Source: Xenorhabdus sp. BG5 | Lineage (GTDB): Bacteria; Pseudomonadota; Gammaproteobacteria; Enterobacterales; Enterobacteriaceae | NCBI RefSeq assembly: GCF_015163665.1 | Contig: NZ_JADEUG010000015.1 | Location: forward strand, 1-64,000 | DNA: 64,000 nucleotides | Direction of reading: 5' to 3' | Shown: in pieces, positions 9,354 through 19,462 of the stretch | Position numbering within the stretch: position 1 is the stretch's first letter | Layout: each line of letters begins with the position of its first letter | The notes under the pieces: model-generated | Seen by the model: the letters and a program-made list of their open reading frames with translations, nothing else | What the model was told of the DNA's origin: nothing | The model's database searches: none | Translations under genes and position numbers: made by a program

Positions 9354-9986
9354 ATGAAAGGCTCTGTCTTTGCCGTTGCCCTCAACCATAGCAGCCAGAT
9401 CAGTTTCTGGCATGAGGCATTTAACAAAGAACCTTATAAAACACCACCCAAAACGCCTATTTGGTTTATCAAACCTCGCAATACCGTGATCAGTTCAGGG
9501 GATGTTATTCCGTATCCTGCCGGGGAAACGGTACAAAGCGGCGCAACTCTGGCGCTGTTGATTGGAAAAACAGCTCGCAAAGTTTCAGTTCAGGATGCCG
9601 GACAGTATATTGCGGGTTACGCATTGGCAAACGAAGTGAGCCTGCCTGAAACGTCATTCTACCGACCCGCCATTAAAGCAAAATGTCGGGACGGTTTTTG
9701 TCCGATAGGGCAAATGATCAGGACTAATTCGGTAGAATCACTCGATATCGTGACCGAAATCAACGGGCTGGAAGTTGATCGCTGGTCTACCGAAGATCTC
9801 GTCCGTTCAGCATCAGAATTATTGTCAGCATTAAGCGAATTCGCCACCTTAAACGAGGGTGATGCCATTCTATTGGGAACGCCCCACCAGCGCGTTACTC
9901 TTCATCCTGCCGATAAAGTCACGGTCAAGGCTAATGGCTTCCCTAACTTAGAAAATACGGTTGTATTAGCAGGAGGTCAGGCATGA
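9354..9986 (+). CDS. hpaG1: 4-HPA degradation isomerase/decarboxylase, first half
   Basis: A 210-residue fumarylacetoacetate-hydrolase-fold protein equal to the N-terminal half of the ~430-residue E. coli HpaG. In the pathway HpaG decarboxylates 5-oxopent-3-ene-1,2,5-tricarboxylate and isomerises the product to 2-oxohept-3-enedioate. ATG at 9354 is chosen because AAGGAG lies 7 bases upstream and MKGSVFAVALNH is the family start; a longer frame to 9273 has no such signal. It overlaps hpaG2 by 4 bp, so the two halves are translationally coupled. Confidence 0.85.
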   Translation: MKGSVFAVALNHSSQISFWHEAFNKEPYKTPPKTPIWFIKPRNTVISSGDVIPYPAGETVQSGATLALLIGKTARKVSVQDAGQYIAGYALANEVSLPETSFYRPAIKAKCRDGFCPIGQMIRTNSVESLDIVTEINGLEVDRWSTEDLVRSASELLSALSEFATLNEGDAILLGTPHQRVTLHPADKVTVKANGFPNLENTVVLAGGQA

Positions 9987-10747
9987 GAAACGCCAAAATT
10001 CATTATCAGGGGCAAGAGCTCAATGTCACCGTTGACGAACAGGAAAATGTCTTCTTACCAGATGGAAATAGGATAAGCGGTGAAGAGGTTGTATGGCTTC
10101 CCCCTGCCAGTGGAACACTGCTCGCATTGGGGTTAAATTATGCCGATCACGCAACAGAGCTGGAATTTAAGCCACCAGAAGAGCCACTGGTATTTATCAA
10201 AGCAGCCAATAGCTTAACCGGACACCGTCAGGTTTCTGTTCGCCCTGATAATGTGGAATATATGCATTATGAAGCAGAATTGGTTGTCGTGATGGGTAAA
10301 CCCGCCCACAAAGTTGCCAGAGAAGAGGCCATGAACTACGTTGCAGGTTATACCATTTGTAACGATTACGCCATTCGTGATTATCTGGAAAATTACTATC
10401 GTCCTAACCTGCGGGTAAAAAGCCGCGATACACTCACTCCAATCGGTCCGTGGATCATAGAGAAACAACAGATCGCTGATCCGCATAATTTAACTTTGAA
10501 AACATGGGTGAACGGTGAACTCCGTCAACAAGGTACAACCGCCGATTTAATTTTCGATATTCCTTTCTTAATCACTTATCTGAGCGATTTTATGACATTG
10601 CAACCAGGCGACATGATCGCCACCGGAACACCTAAAGGGTTGTCCAATGTTGTTCCTGGGGATGAAGTCATCGTAGAAGTCGAAGGTGTTGGGCGCTTAG
10701 TTAATCGCATTGTCAGCCAGCAAGAATATGAGGAGAGTTTGTCATGA
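9983..10747 (+). CDS. hpaG2: 4-HPA degradation isomerase/decarboxylase, second half
   Basis: A 254-residue FAH-fold protein corresponding to the C-terminal half of HpaG. LALGLNYADHA, the metal-binding region YEAELVVVMG and the GDMIATGTPKGL loop are typical of the FAH superfamily. The two separate overlapping genes replace the fused E. coli gene; split forms are known. The 3' end overlaps hpaE by 4 bp. Confidence 0.88.
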   Translation: MRNAKIHYQGQELNVTVDEQENVFLPDGNRISGEEVVWLPPASGTLLALGLNYADHATELEFKPPEEPLVFIKAANSLTGHRQVSVRPDNVEYMHYEAELVVVMGKPAHKVAREEAMNYVAGYTICNDYAIRDYLENYYRPNLRVKSRDTLTPIGPWIIEKQQIADPHNLTLKTWVNGELRQQGTTADLIFDIPFLITYLSDFMTLQPGDMIATGTPKGLSNVVPGDEVIVEVEGVGRLVNRIVSQQEYEESLS

Positions 10748-12210
10748 CCATGATTAACCATTGGATCAACGGCAAGAATGTCGGCAGTAAAACCTATTTC
10801 ACAACGACCAATCCTGCAACAGGCGAGGTGCTGGCTGAGGTTGCATCAGGCGGACAGGAAGAGATCGCCCAATCCGTTGCGGCGGCTAAAGAAGCTTTCC
10901 CCAAATGGGCAAATACCCCAATGAAAGAACGCGCTCGTTTGATGCGTCGTTTAGGTGAATTAATCGACCAAAATGTTCCCGATATTTCTGCGCTGGAAAC
11001 CAAGGATACGGGTCTTCCCATCCATCAAACACAAAATGTCTTGATCCCACGGGCTTCGCAAAATTTCAATTTTTTCGCTGAAATTTGTCAGCAGATGAAC
11101 GGGCGCACTTATCCCGTCGATGACACAATGCTCAACTATACATTAATCCAGCCCGTTGGTGTTTGCGCACTGATTTCCCCATGGAACGTGCCTTTTATGA
11201 CGGCGACGTGGAAGGTTGCACCTTGTCTGGCTCTGGGAAATACGGCTGTTTTGAAGATGTCCGAACTTTCCCCATTGACAGCCAACCGCTTAGGCGAATT
11301 GGCGTTGGAAGCCGGCATTCCGGCTGGGGTATTGAATGTGGTACAGGGCTACGGTAACACCGCAGGCGATGCACTGGTAAAACATCCTGATGTGCGTGCA
11401 GTCTCTTTCACCGGAGGGACAGCAACGGGTCGCCTGATCATGCAAAATGCTGGACTGAAAAAATACTCTATGGAATTAGGCGGAAAATCTCCTGTCCTCA
11501 TTTTTGAAGATGCAGATATTGAACGCGCACTGGATGCCGCCCTGTTCACCATTTTCTCCCTTAATGGCGAACGTTGTACGGCAGGTTCCCGCATTTTCAT
11601 CCAAGAAAGTATTTACCCCGAATTCGTCAAACGCTTTGCTGAACGCGCTAATCGGTTACGTGTCGGTGATCCCCAAGATCCGCAAACTCAGGTTGGCAGC
11701 TTGATAAGCCGGCAACACTGGGAAAAAGTCTCCAATTATATTCGGTTAGGGATTGAAGAAGGCGCCACACTGCTGGCCGGAGGCCCCGATAAACCTGCCG
11801 ATTTACCTGCCCATCTGAAAAATGGCCACTTCTTACGTCCTACTGTCCTGGCAGATGTGGATAACCACATGCGCGTAGCACAGGACGAGATCTTCGGCCC
11901 TGTCGCTTGTCTGCTGCCATTCAAGAGCGAAGAAGACGGGTTGCGCATGGCTAATGATGTGGAATATGGCCTCGCTTCCTATATCTGGACACAAGATGTC
12001 AGCAAAGTTTTGCGTCTGGCACGTGGCATTGAGGCTGGCATGGTGTTTGTTAATTCCCAGAACGTTCGCGACCTGCGTCAGCCATTTGGTGGCATAAAAG
12101 CTTCCGGTGTGGGGCGCGAAGGCGGGGAATACAGTTTTGAAGTGTTTGCTGAAGTGAAAAACGTCTGTATCTCAATGGGAGAACACCCTATTCCTCGTTG
12201 GGGTGTTTAA
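10744..12210 (+). CDS. hpaE: 5-carboxymethyl-2-hydroxymuconate semialdehyde dehydrogenase
   Basis: A 488-residue NAD-dependent aldehyde dehydrogenase that oxidises the ring-cleavage product made by HpaD. Visible motifs: ISPWNVPFM, FTGGTATGR, the general-base Glu in MELGGKSP and the catalytic Cys in NGERCTAGSR, plus the C-terminal QPFGGIKASGVGREGG. It overlaps hpaG2 and precedes hpaD by 32 bp, the standard operon order. Confidence 0.9.
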   Translation: MTMINHWINGKNVGSKTYFTTTNPATGEVLAEVASGGQEEIAQSVAAAKEAFPKWANTPMKERARLMRRLGELIDQNVPDISALETKDTGLPIHQTQNVLIPRASQNFNFFAEICQQMNGRTYPVDDTMLNYTLIQPVGVCALISPWNVPFMTATWKVAPCLALGNTAVLKMSELSPLTANRLGELALEAGIPAGVLNVVQGYGNTAGDALVKHPDVRAVSFTGGTATGRLIMQNAGLKKYSMELGGKSPVLIFEDADIERALDAALFTIFSLNGERCTAGSRIFIQESIYPEFVKRFAERANRLRVGDPQDPQTQVGSLISRQHWEKVSNYIRLGIEEGATLLAGGPDKPADLPAHLKNGHFLRPTVLADVDNHMRVAQDEIFGPVACLLPFKSEEDGLRMANDVEYGLASYIWTQDVSKVLRLARGIEAGMVFVNSQNVRDLRQPFGGIKASGVGREGGEYSFEVFAEVKNVCISMGEHPIPRWGV

Positions 12211-12242
12211 ATAACCGCCATCCTGATACCAAGTGAGGGTTT

Positions 12243-13124
12243 ATGGGAAAGTTAGCGTTAGCAGCGAAAATTACACATGTCCCTTCTATGTACCTGTCTG
12301 AATTACCAGGTAAGCATCATGGTTGCCGCCAAAGCGCTATTGATGGACACAAAGAGATCAGCCGGCGCTGCCGTGAGATGGATGTTGATACAATTATTGT
12401 CTTCGACACACACTGGCTGGTTAACAGCGCCTACCATATTAACTGTTCCGACCATTTTTCCGGCATCTATACCAGTAATGAGTTGCCACATTTTATCCGC
12501 GATATGACCTATGAGTATGACGGCAACCCGGAATTAGGCAGGGTGATTGCACAAGAAGCACGCCAGATGGGTGTTCGTGCCCAATCACACGAGATCCCAA
12601 GCCTGAAACTGGAATATGGCACGCTGGTCCCCATGCGTTATATGAACAGCGACCGCCATTTCAAGGTAATTTCAATTTCGGCCTTTTGTACTGTCCATGC
12701 GTTTGAAGACAGCCGCAAACTGGGAGCAGCGATTTTACGGGCAATTGAGAAATACGATGGTACGGTTGCGGTGCTGGCAAGCGGTTCGCTGTCACACAGT
12801 TTCATTGACGATCAACGTGCCGAAGAGGGCATGAACAGCTATACCCGTGAGTTCGATGAGCAGATGGATCGCCGGGTCGTGCAGCTTTGGAAAGAAGGCA
12901 AGTTCGGGGAGTTCTGCAAAATGCTGCCGGAATATGCGCAATATTGTCGCGGAGAAGGCAACATGCATGATACCGTGATGCTGCTGGGTTTGCTCGGATG
13001 GGACAAGTATGACGGTAAGGTTGAATTTTTGACGGAATTATTCGCCAGTTCAGGGACCGGACAGGTTAACGCGGTTTTCCCGCTGCCGGATGATATTGTT
13101 AATCAAAATAAAACTGATGCCTGA
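12243..13124 (+). CDS. hpaD: 3,4-dihydroxyphenylacetate 2,3-dioxygenase
   Basis: A 293-residue class III extradiol dioxygenase that opens the homoprotocatechuate ring using Fe(II) or Mn(II). HVPSMYLSELPGKHHG near the N-terminus, IIVFDTHWLVN and SGSLSHSFIDD contain the expected metal and active-site histidines. GAGGG lies just before the ATG. It is followed by hpaF after 12 bp. Confidence 0.9.
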   Translation: MGKLALAAKITHVPSMYLSELPGKHHGCRQSAIDGHKEISRRCREMDVDTIIVFDTHWLVNSAYHINCSDHFSGIYTSNELPHFIRDMTYEYDGNPELGRVIAQEARQMGVRAQSHEIPSLKLEYGTLVPMRYMNSDRHFKVISISAFCTVHAFEDSRKLGAAILRAIEKYDGTVAVLASGSLSHSFIDDQRAEEGMNSYTREFDEQMDRRVVQLWKEGKFGEFCKMLPEYAQYCRGEGNMHDTVMLLGLLGWDKYDGKVEFLTELFASSGTGQVNAVFPLPDDIVNQNKTDA

Positions 13125-13136
13125 CAGGAGAAAACC

Positions 13137-13526
13137 GTGCCACATTTTTACGCTGAGTGTACTGAAAATATCCGTGAAGAAGCCAAGTTGCCGGAATTAT
13201 TTGCCAAAGTGAACCAGACGCTGGCAGATACGGGCATTTTTCCGCTGGGTGGTATCCGCAGCCGTGCCATTTGGTTGGATACCTGGCAAATGGCGGATGG
13301 TAAGCAAGATTATGCCTTCGTTCATATGACACTGAAAATTGGTGCCGGACGCAGCCTTGAAGATCGGCAAAAAGTCGGAGAAATGCTGTTTGGCTTAATC
13401 AAGGCGCATTTCAGTGAATTGATAGCACGGCGTTATCTGGGTCTCTCTTTCACGATGGAAGAACTTGATCCGGTGCTGAATTATAAATCCAATAACGTTC
13501 ATAGCCTGTTTAAAGCAAAAGAGTAA
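13137..13526 (+). CDS. hpaF: 5-carboxymethyl-2-hydroxymuconate delta-isomerase
   Basis: A 129-residue tautomerase-superfamily protein (E. coli CHMI is ~126 aa). Translation starts at GTG 13137 with CAGGAG 7 bases upstream. Residue 2 is Pro, exposed as the catalytic N-terminal proline after Met removal (PHFYAECTENIREEA). It isomerises the dicarboxylic acid product of HpaE. A 119-bp gap before the next gene holds nothing obvious. Confidence 0.88.
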   Translation: MPHFYAECTENIREEAKLPELFAKVNQTLADTGIFPLGGIRSRAIWLDTWQMADGKQDYAFVHMTLKIGAGRSLEDRQKVGEMLFGLIKAHFSELIARRYLGLSFTMEELDPVLNYKSNNVHSLFKAKE

Positions 13527-13645
13527 CGGCGACAGAGCACTCCAATGTTATGTCAAATCGCGGTCAACAAAGTTATGGCTTGCAAGATGAGGGATATAAT
13601 TGGAGCACACTAAATTTATTCGCCTTTATTTATTGAGAGGAAACT

Positions 13646-15118
13646 ATGACAGATCATCTGGATACAACATTGCTGCGTCACCAGTCTTATATCAACGGTC
13701 AATGGGTTGACGCGGAAAATAAAGCGACTTTTGAAGTCATTAACCCTGCCAATGGTAAAATCATTGCCGATGTCAGTGATCTGGGAGCCAAAGAGACACA
13801 GTTTGCCATAGAAGCCGCCCAGAATGCCCTTCCTGCATGGCGGTCACTGACAGCAAAACAACGTAGCCAAAAGCTCAAGCAATGGTTCCATCTGGTGATG
13901 GAAAACCAAACCGCCTTAGCAAAAATACTGAGCACGGAACAAGGTAAATCTCACACCGAAGCAATGGGGGAAATTGCTTACGGTGCCAGTTTTATCGAAT
14001 GGTTCGCAGAAGAAAGCAAACGTACTTATGGCGAAACATTACCGTCCCCCATGCCGGGCCGCCGTCTCGCTACGATCAAACAACCGATTGGTGTCGTTGC
14101 AGCCATTACACCGTGGAATTTCCCCAATGCGATGATCACCCGTAAAGTTGCACCAGCGCTGGCGGCGGGATGTACAGTTGTCCTGAAACCCGCTGCTGAA
14201 ACCCCCCTTTCTGCGCTGGCCTTAGTCGTTCTGGCGGAACAGGCGGGCATTCCGGCTGGCGTTTTCAATATCGTCACGGGAATGGATGCCAAAGCGATTG
14301 GTGAAGTACTGACCTCAAGTCCTATCGTGCGCAAACTTTCGTTCACCGGCTCTACGCGGGTCGGCAAGTTATTGATGGCACAAAGCGCCGATACTGTGAA
14401 AAAACTCTCCCTCGAACTGGGTGGCAATGCCCCTTTCATCGTGTTTGATGATGCCGATCTTGATGCTGCGGTAGAGGGCGCCATGGCGGCGAAATTCCGT
14501 AATAGCGGCCAAACCTGTGTTTGTGCCAACCGTATTCTGGTACAGGAAGGGATTTATGAGGCTTTTGCAGAACGTCTGACTAATGCGGTGAAACAGCTAC
14601 GTGTTGGGCCAGCCACGGATAGCACATCACAGCAAGGCCCATTGATTAATCAAGCGGCAGTAGAAAAAGTACGAACGCATATCCGTGACGCGGTTTCCAA
14701 CGGTGCGCACCTGCTGGCGGGAGGAAAACCCCACGCGCTGGGTGGGTTGTTCTTTGAGCCAACAGTGCTGGCAAATGTGACCGAATCTATGTTAGTTGCC
14801 CACGAAGAAACCTTCGGCCCGCTGGCACCACTGTTCAAATTCCGTGATGAAGAAGAGGCCATCCGTATTGCTAACAGCACTGAATTTGGCCTGGCTGCTT
14901 ATTTCTATTCCCGTGACATTGGCCGAATTTACCGTGTGGCAGAAGCGCTGGAAAGTGGCATGGTAGGTATCAACGAAGGTTTGATTTCCAACGAAGTCGC
15001 ACCATTTGGCGGCATTAAGCAATCGGGGCTGGGGCGTGAGGGGTCACGTTACGGTATTGAGGATTATCTGGAAGTGAAATACCTCTGTTTTGGAGGGTTG
15101 GAAGCGAAAGGAGCTTAA
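13646..15118 (+). CDS. Succinate-semialdehyde dehydrogenase inside the hpa operon
   Basis: A 490-residue aldehyde dehydrogenase of the GabD/SSADH type: [44 protein letters not shown] and the catalytic Cys in [11 protein letters not shown]. The second Cys two residues later is typical of GabD enzymes. HpaI aldol cleavage releases succinate semialdehyde, so this enzyme would convert it to succinate. In E. coli hpa clusters no such gene sits here and sad or gabD elsewhere does the job. GAGAGG precedes the ATG; hpaH follows after 5 bp. Confidence 0.85.
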   Translation: MTDHLDTTLLRHQSYINGQWVDAENKATFEVINPANGKIIADVSDLGAKETQFAIEAAQNALPAWRSLTAKQRSQKLKQWFHLVMENQTALAKILSTEQGKSHTEAMGEIAYGASFIEWFAEESKRTYGETLPSPMPGRRLATIKQPIGVVAAITPWNFPNAMITRKVAPALAAGCTVVLKPAAETPLSALALVVLAEQAGIPAGVFNIVTGMDAKAIGEVLTSSPIVRKLSFTGSTRVGKLLMAQSADTVKKLSLELGGNAPFIVFDDADLDAAVEGAMAAKFRNSGQTCVCANRILVQEGIYEAFAERLTNAVKQLRVGPATDSTSQQGPLINQAAVEKVRTHIRDAVSNGAHLLAGGKPHALGGLFFEPTVLANVTESMLVAHEETFGPLAPLFKFRDEEEAIRIANSTEFGLAAYFYSRDIGRIYRVAEALESGMVGINEGLISNEVAPFGGIKQSGLGREGSRYGIEDYLEVKYLCFGGLEAKGA

Positions 15119-15123
15119 CCCCT

Positions 15124-15927
15124 ATGCTACAGCAAGAAATCGTATCACGAGTCGCACGCCGTTTACATCAGGCAGAGCAAAGCCGTGATCAAATCCGACA
15201 AATCTCACTGGATTATCCAGAGATAACGATTGAGGATGCTTACGCCATTCAACGTGAATGGGTAGATTTAAAAATCAGGGAAGGCCGAATTCTCAAGGGA
15301 CATAAGATTGGCCTGACATCCAAGGCCATGCAAGCCAGTTCACAGATTAATGAACCGGATTATGGTGCCTTGCTGGATGATATGTTTTTTCAGGACGGCG
15401 GTGACATTCCTTGCGAACGCTTTATTGTGCCCCGCATTGAAGTTGAACTGGCCTTTGTGTTGGCAAAACCCCTGCGAGGCCCGAACTGTACGCTGTTTGA
15501 TGTGTATAACGCAACAGATTACGTCGTTCCCGCACTGGAACTCATTGATGCCCGTTGCCACAACATCGATCCCGAAACCCAACGTCCACGCAAGGTATTC
15601 GATACGATTTCTGACAATGCCGCCAATGGTGGTGTGATTATTGGAGGGCGGCCGATTAAGCCAGATGCATTGGATCTGCGCTGGGTCAGTGCGCTGCTCT
15701 ACCGCAATGGCGTAATTGAAGAATCCGGCGTCGCCGCAGCGGTTCTCAATCATCCCGGCAATGGTGTGGCATGGCTTGCCAATAAACTGGCACCGCATGG
15801 TGTTCAACTAGAAGCAGGCCAGATTATTCTGGCTGGATCTTTTACCCGTCCTGTTCCTGCACGTAAAGGTGATACCTTTCATGTGGATTATGGCGTGTTA
15901 GGTTCAATTAGCTGTCATTTTGTTTAA
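15124..15927 (+). CDS. hpaH: 2-oxo-hept-4-ene-1,7-dioate hydratase
   Basis: A 267-residue hydratase of the MhpD/HpaH family, adding water to 2-oxohept-4-ene-1,7-dioate with Mg2+. Family features: [34 protein letters not shown] (metal-binding acidic residues) and [11 protein letters not shown] near the end. It sits between the SSADH gene and hpaI with an 18-bp gap. Confidence 0.9.
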   Translation: MLQQEIVSRVARRLHQAEQSRDQIRQISLDYPEITIEDAYAIQREWVDLKIREGRILKGHKIGLTSKAMQASSQINEPDYGALLDDMFFQDGGDIPCERFIVPRIEVELAFVLAKPLRGPNCTLFDVYNATDYVVPALELIDARCHNIDPETQRPRKVFDTISDNAANGGVIIGGRPIKPDALDLRWVSALLYRNGVIEESGVAAAVLNHPGNGVAWLANKLAPHGVQLEAGQIILAGSFTRPVPARKGDTFHVDYGVLGSISCHFV

Positions 15928-15945
15928 GTCTATCGAGGTAACACC

Positions 15946-16713
15946 ATGGATCAGCTAACAAATAAATTTAAACATGCCCTGAAAGCAGGGCGTCCACAAA
16001 TCGGATTATGGCTTGGGCTATGCAGCGGGTATAGCGCGGAAATACTGGCAGGAACGGGGTTTGATTGGTTGTTGATTGATGGTGAACATGCTCCCAATGA
16101 TATTTCCACTATTCTTGCCCAATTACAGGGGATCGCCCCTTACTCAAGCCAGCCTGTTGTTCGTCCGGCATGGAATGATCCGGTGATCGTCAAACAGTTG
16201 CTGGATATTGGTGCACAAACATTATTGTTCCCGATGATTCAAAATGCGGCGCAAGCGCGTGAAGCTGTCAGGGCGACTCGCTATCCCCCCGCAGGCATTC
16301 GTGGCGTAGGCAGTGCCCTGGCACGCGCTTCTCGCTGGAACCGCATTCCTGACTATCTGTCCCGTGCTAATGACGAAATAGGTGTATTAGTACAGGTAGA
16401 AACCCGTGAGGCCCTGCAAAACCTACCGGAGATAGCGGCTGTCGAAGGTGTTGATGGCGTGTTTATTGGCCCTGCCGATCTCAGTGCAGATATGGGACAC
16501 CTCGGTAACCCGCAACATCCTGAAGTTCAGGCTGCCATCGAACAAGCCATTGTTCAGATCCTGTCTTCCGGCAAGGCTGCTGGTATTTTGATGACCAATG
16601 TCGATGTAGCTAAACATTATCTTAATTTGGGTGCGCTGTTTGTTGCCGTAGGGGTTGATACCATCCTATTAACCGGAGCAGCCAATGCCTTGGCAAAGCG
16701 TTTCGGCAAATAA
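15946..16713 (+). CDS. hpaI: 4-hydroxy-2-oxoheptanedioate aldolase
   Basis: A 255-residue class II pyruvate aldolase cleaving 4-hydroxy-2-oxoheptanedioate to pyruvate and succinate semialdehyde. [45 protein letters not shown] and [12 protein letters not shown] match HpaI, including the metal-binding Glu and Asp. AGGTAACACC precedes the ATG. The 170-bp gap to hpaX has no evident terminator. Confidence 0.92.
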   Translation: MDQLTNKFKHALKAGRPQIGLWLGLCSGYSAEILAGTGFDWLLIDGEHAPNDISTILAQLQGIAPYSSQPVVRPAWNDPVIVKQLLDIGAQTLLFPMIQNAAQAREAVRATRYPPAGIRGVGSALARASRWNRIPDYLSRANDEIGVLVQVETREALQNLPEIAAVEGVDGVFIGPADLSADMGHLGNPQHPEVQAAIEQAIVQILSSGKAAGILMTNVDVAKHYLNLGALFVAVGVDTILLTGAANALAKRFGK

Positions 16714-16883
16714 TCAGTCAATCATCGACAAAAAACAATGCTCCAGAATGGCTGATGTTGATCGCGACACCAGCCATAGCAATTGAAGTTCCTAATCTCT
16801 GTGTAAACAACCACATATAGCCAATAAATTTCAAATCTCCAGCCGAAGGAAAATCAAACCACTAACAAAACAAGGAAACACCG

Positions 16884-18254
16884 ATGAACATTTCACCTGA
16901 CACGATACCAAAATCCGAAAATCCACCCCATCAACCTAAAAAGCTGACCGCTCAACAGCAAAGTGTCATCAATAAATTATTCCGGCGCCTGATCCTCTTT
17001 CTCTTTGTCCTGTTCGTTTTCTCTTTTCTGGATCGTATCAATATTGGATTTGCGGGTTTGACGATGGGAAAAGATCTCGGTTTAACATCCACCATGTTTG
17101 GTTTGGCCGCTACGCTGTTTTACGCCACTTACGTTATTTTCGGCATTCCCAGCAATGTGATGTTGAGCATTGTGGGAGCTCGTCGCTGGATCGCTACCAT
17201 TATGGTGTTATGGGGGATCGCTTCCACCGCCACAATGTTTGCCACGGGTCCCACGAGCCTGTATATCTTGCGTATGCTGGTGGGGATTGCGGAAGCAGGC
17301 TTTTTGCCGGGTATTTTGGTTTACCTGACTTATTGGTTTCCGGCCTATTATCGCGCACGTGCCAATGCGCTGTTTATGATTGCTATGCCCGTAACAATGG
17401 CGTTTGGTTCACTCATTTCCGGTTATATTTTGGCAATGGATGGCATCTGGGATTTGCGCGGTTGGCAATGGTTGTTTTTGCTGGAAGGTTTCCCTTCTGT
17501 TTTGCTTGGTTTTGTTGTCTGGTTTTATCTGGATGATTCCCCCGAAAAGGCTAAATGGCTGACTCGTGAAGATAAGCAATGCCTTCAAGAGATGATAGAA
17601 AACGATAAACTTTCTACGACCCAGTCCAATGAGCAGATGCAACCACAAAAAACCCGCTTGTGGCATGAGGTTTTTACCCCGATTGTCTTGATGTACACCT
17701 GCGCTTATTTCTGCCTGACCAACACCTTAAGTGCTATTAATATCTGGACGCCACAGATTATGCAGAGTTTCAATCAGGGCAGCAGCCATGTGATGATCGG
17801 CATTTTGACTGCCATTCCACAATTCTGCACGATTTTAGGTATGGTTTACTGGAGCCGCCGCTCAGACCGTCTGCAAGAACGCAAAATGCACACTGCCTTG
17901 CCTTATCTATTTGCTGCCGCAGGCTGGATTTTAACTTCATTGACGGATAACAGCATGGTGCAACTGCTGGGGATCGTTATGGCTTCCACCGGATCGTTTA
18001 CAGCTATGGCGGTATTCTGGACAACGCCAGATCAATCGATTAGCTTGCGTGCCCGTGCAGTGGGGATCGCCGTGATCAATGCTACTGGTAATGTGGGATC
18101 TGCCGTCAGTCCCCTGCTGATCGGCTGGTTAAAAGATCAAACAGGTAATTTTAATGCTGGGCTTTATTTCGTAGCCGGATTACTGATCGTCGGTGCATTA
18201 ATTGTTTTTCTGATCCCGATGCAGCATTTACGGCCACAGGCAACTCGTAAGTAA
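16884..18254 (+). CDS. hpaX: 4-hydroxyphenylacetate permease (MFS)
   Basis: A 456-residue major facilitator with about 12 membrane segments, of the anion:cation symporter type. FLDRINIGFAGLTMGKDLG in the first helix and YLTYWFPAYYRARANALF are hallmarks of this family. It imports 4-hydroxyphenylacetate in E. coli. Its place between hpaI and hpaA supports the specific name. CAAGGAAAC lies upstream of the ATG. Confidence 0.88.
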   Translation: MNISPDTIPKSENPPHQPKKLTAQQQSVINKLFRRLILFLFVLFVFSFLDRINIGFAGLTMGKDLGLTSTMFGLAATLFYATYVIFGIPSNVMLSIVGARRWIATIMVLWGIASTATMFATGPTSLYILRMLVGIAEAGFLPGILVYLTYWFPAYYRARANALFMIAMPVTMAFGSLISGYILAMDGIWDLRGWQWLFLLEGFPSVLLGFVVWFYLDDSPEKAKWLTREDKQCLQEMIENDKLSTTQSNEQMQPQKTRLWHEVFTPIVLMYTCAYFCLTNTLSAINIWTPQIMQSFNQGSSHVMIGILTAIPQFCTILGMVYWSRRSDRLQERKMHTALPYLFAAAGWILTSLTDNSMVQLLGIVMASTGSFTAMAVFWTTPDQSISLRARAVGIAVINATGNVGSAVSPLLIGWLKDQTGNFNAGLYFVAGLLIVGALIVFLIPMQHLRPQATRK

Positions 18255-18305
18255 CGAACAACTATTGATATACCTTAGCCAACAATAAGATACAGGAGGA
18301 AATCA

Positions 18306-19223
18306 ATGACTGTATCCAATGCGTTCAAAGCCAATAAATCCATCATCACCAATATCGATATCAGTAAGGACTATGATGAAACTCAGGGATCGGATGATGT
18401 TCACTATCAAACTTTCGGTCGCATGGCGGCATTTTTTGGGCGTAATATGCAGGCGCATCGCCATGACAGTTTTTTCCAACTTCATTATCTGGTGACAGGA
18501 CGGATCGAACTGCAATTAGATGCACAGCATTATTCCGTACAAGCCCCTCTGTTTATCCTGACTCCACCTTCCGTTCCTCATGCTTTTTTTACGCAGGAAG
18601 ATACGGATGGTTATGTACTGACCGTCCGTCAGGAGCTGATTACCCCCTTACTCAGTTCGCTTTATCCCATCCACCGAGAACGGGTTGACATTCCGGCTAT
18701 TTGTCTTTCCGTCGCGGAAAAATACGATGAATTGGAAACATTCAACCATTATTGGGCACTGATTGGACGTGAGTCTGCCAACCAATTTACCGGACGAGAA
18801 CAATCGCTGACTTTCCTGGCTCAATCTCTGTTTACCTTTTTGCTGCGTAGTATTCCCCTTGACGATCATCATTCCGGTGGAGTCAGAGGAGAGTTGAAAC
18901 TGTTTCAGCGCTTTAACCAATTGATTGATCAATACTATCACCAACATCTTGCCGTGCCAGAATATGCAGAAAAATTGGGAATTACGGAATCGCGCCTAAA
19001 GGATATGTGCCGACGCTTTGCCAATCGGCCACCAAAAAAACTGATCTTTGACCGATTACTGCGGGAAGCAAAGCGGTTATTACTGTTTAGTGATAGCCCC
19101 GTATTTGAGATAGCGTATCAGCTTGGATTTAAAGATCCCGCTTACTTTACCCGATTTTTTAATCGGTTGGTGGGGTACTCACCCAGTGTTTGGCGGGAGA
19201 GAAATTCAGGTGGACATGTTTGA
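18306..19223 (+). CDS. hpaA: AraC-family activator of hpaBC
   Basis: A 305-residue protein with an N-terminal cupin-like sensor (AHRHDSFFQLHYLVTGRIEL, residues ~42-61) and a C-terminal double helix-turn-helix (EYAEKLGITESRLKDMCRRF and FEIAYQLGFKDPAYFTRFF). In E. coli HpaA binds 4-HPA and activates hpaBC. AGGAGG precedes the ATG closely. The 239-bp gap to hpaB should contain its target promoter. Confidence 0.9.
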   Translation: MTVSNAFKANKSIITNIDISKDYDETQGSDDVHYQTFGRMAAFFGRNMQAHRHDSFFQLHYLVTGRIELQLDAQHYSVQAPLFILTPPSVPHAFFTQEDTDGYVLTVRQELITPLLSSLYPIHRERVDIPAICLSVAEKYDELETFNHYWALIGRESANQFTGREQSLTFLAQSLFTFLLRSIPLDDHHSGGVRGELKLFQRFNQLIDQYYHQHLAVPEYAEKLGITESRLKDMCRRFANRPPKKLIFDRLLREAKRLLLFSDSPVFEIAYQLGFKDPAYFTRFFNRLVGYSPSVWRERNSGGHV

Positions 19224-19462
19224 GTTTTTCAGGACTGCGTAATCATGCAGAAAATAATAATTACTAAAACACAAAGTCGGTCACATTTACGCAACAAATT
19301 CTCTGCTTTTATCGAAAAGTACCAGTAAATCCTCCGAAAGTCTCTTCAAGAGGAGCCGTTTAGTCGCTTCAATCAAATAGTGAAATAAACATAAAATTAA
19401 CAACCATTCCCTCATATGGATAACAAATCAAAATAAGGGGATTTTTGGAGCATGAGATTACT

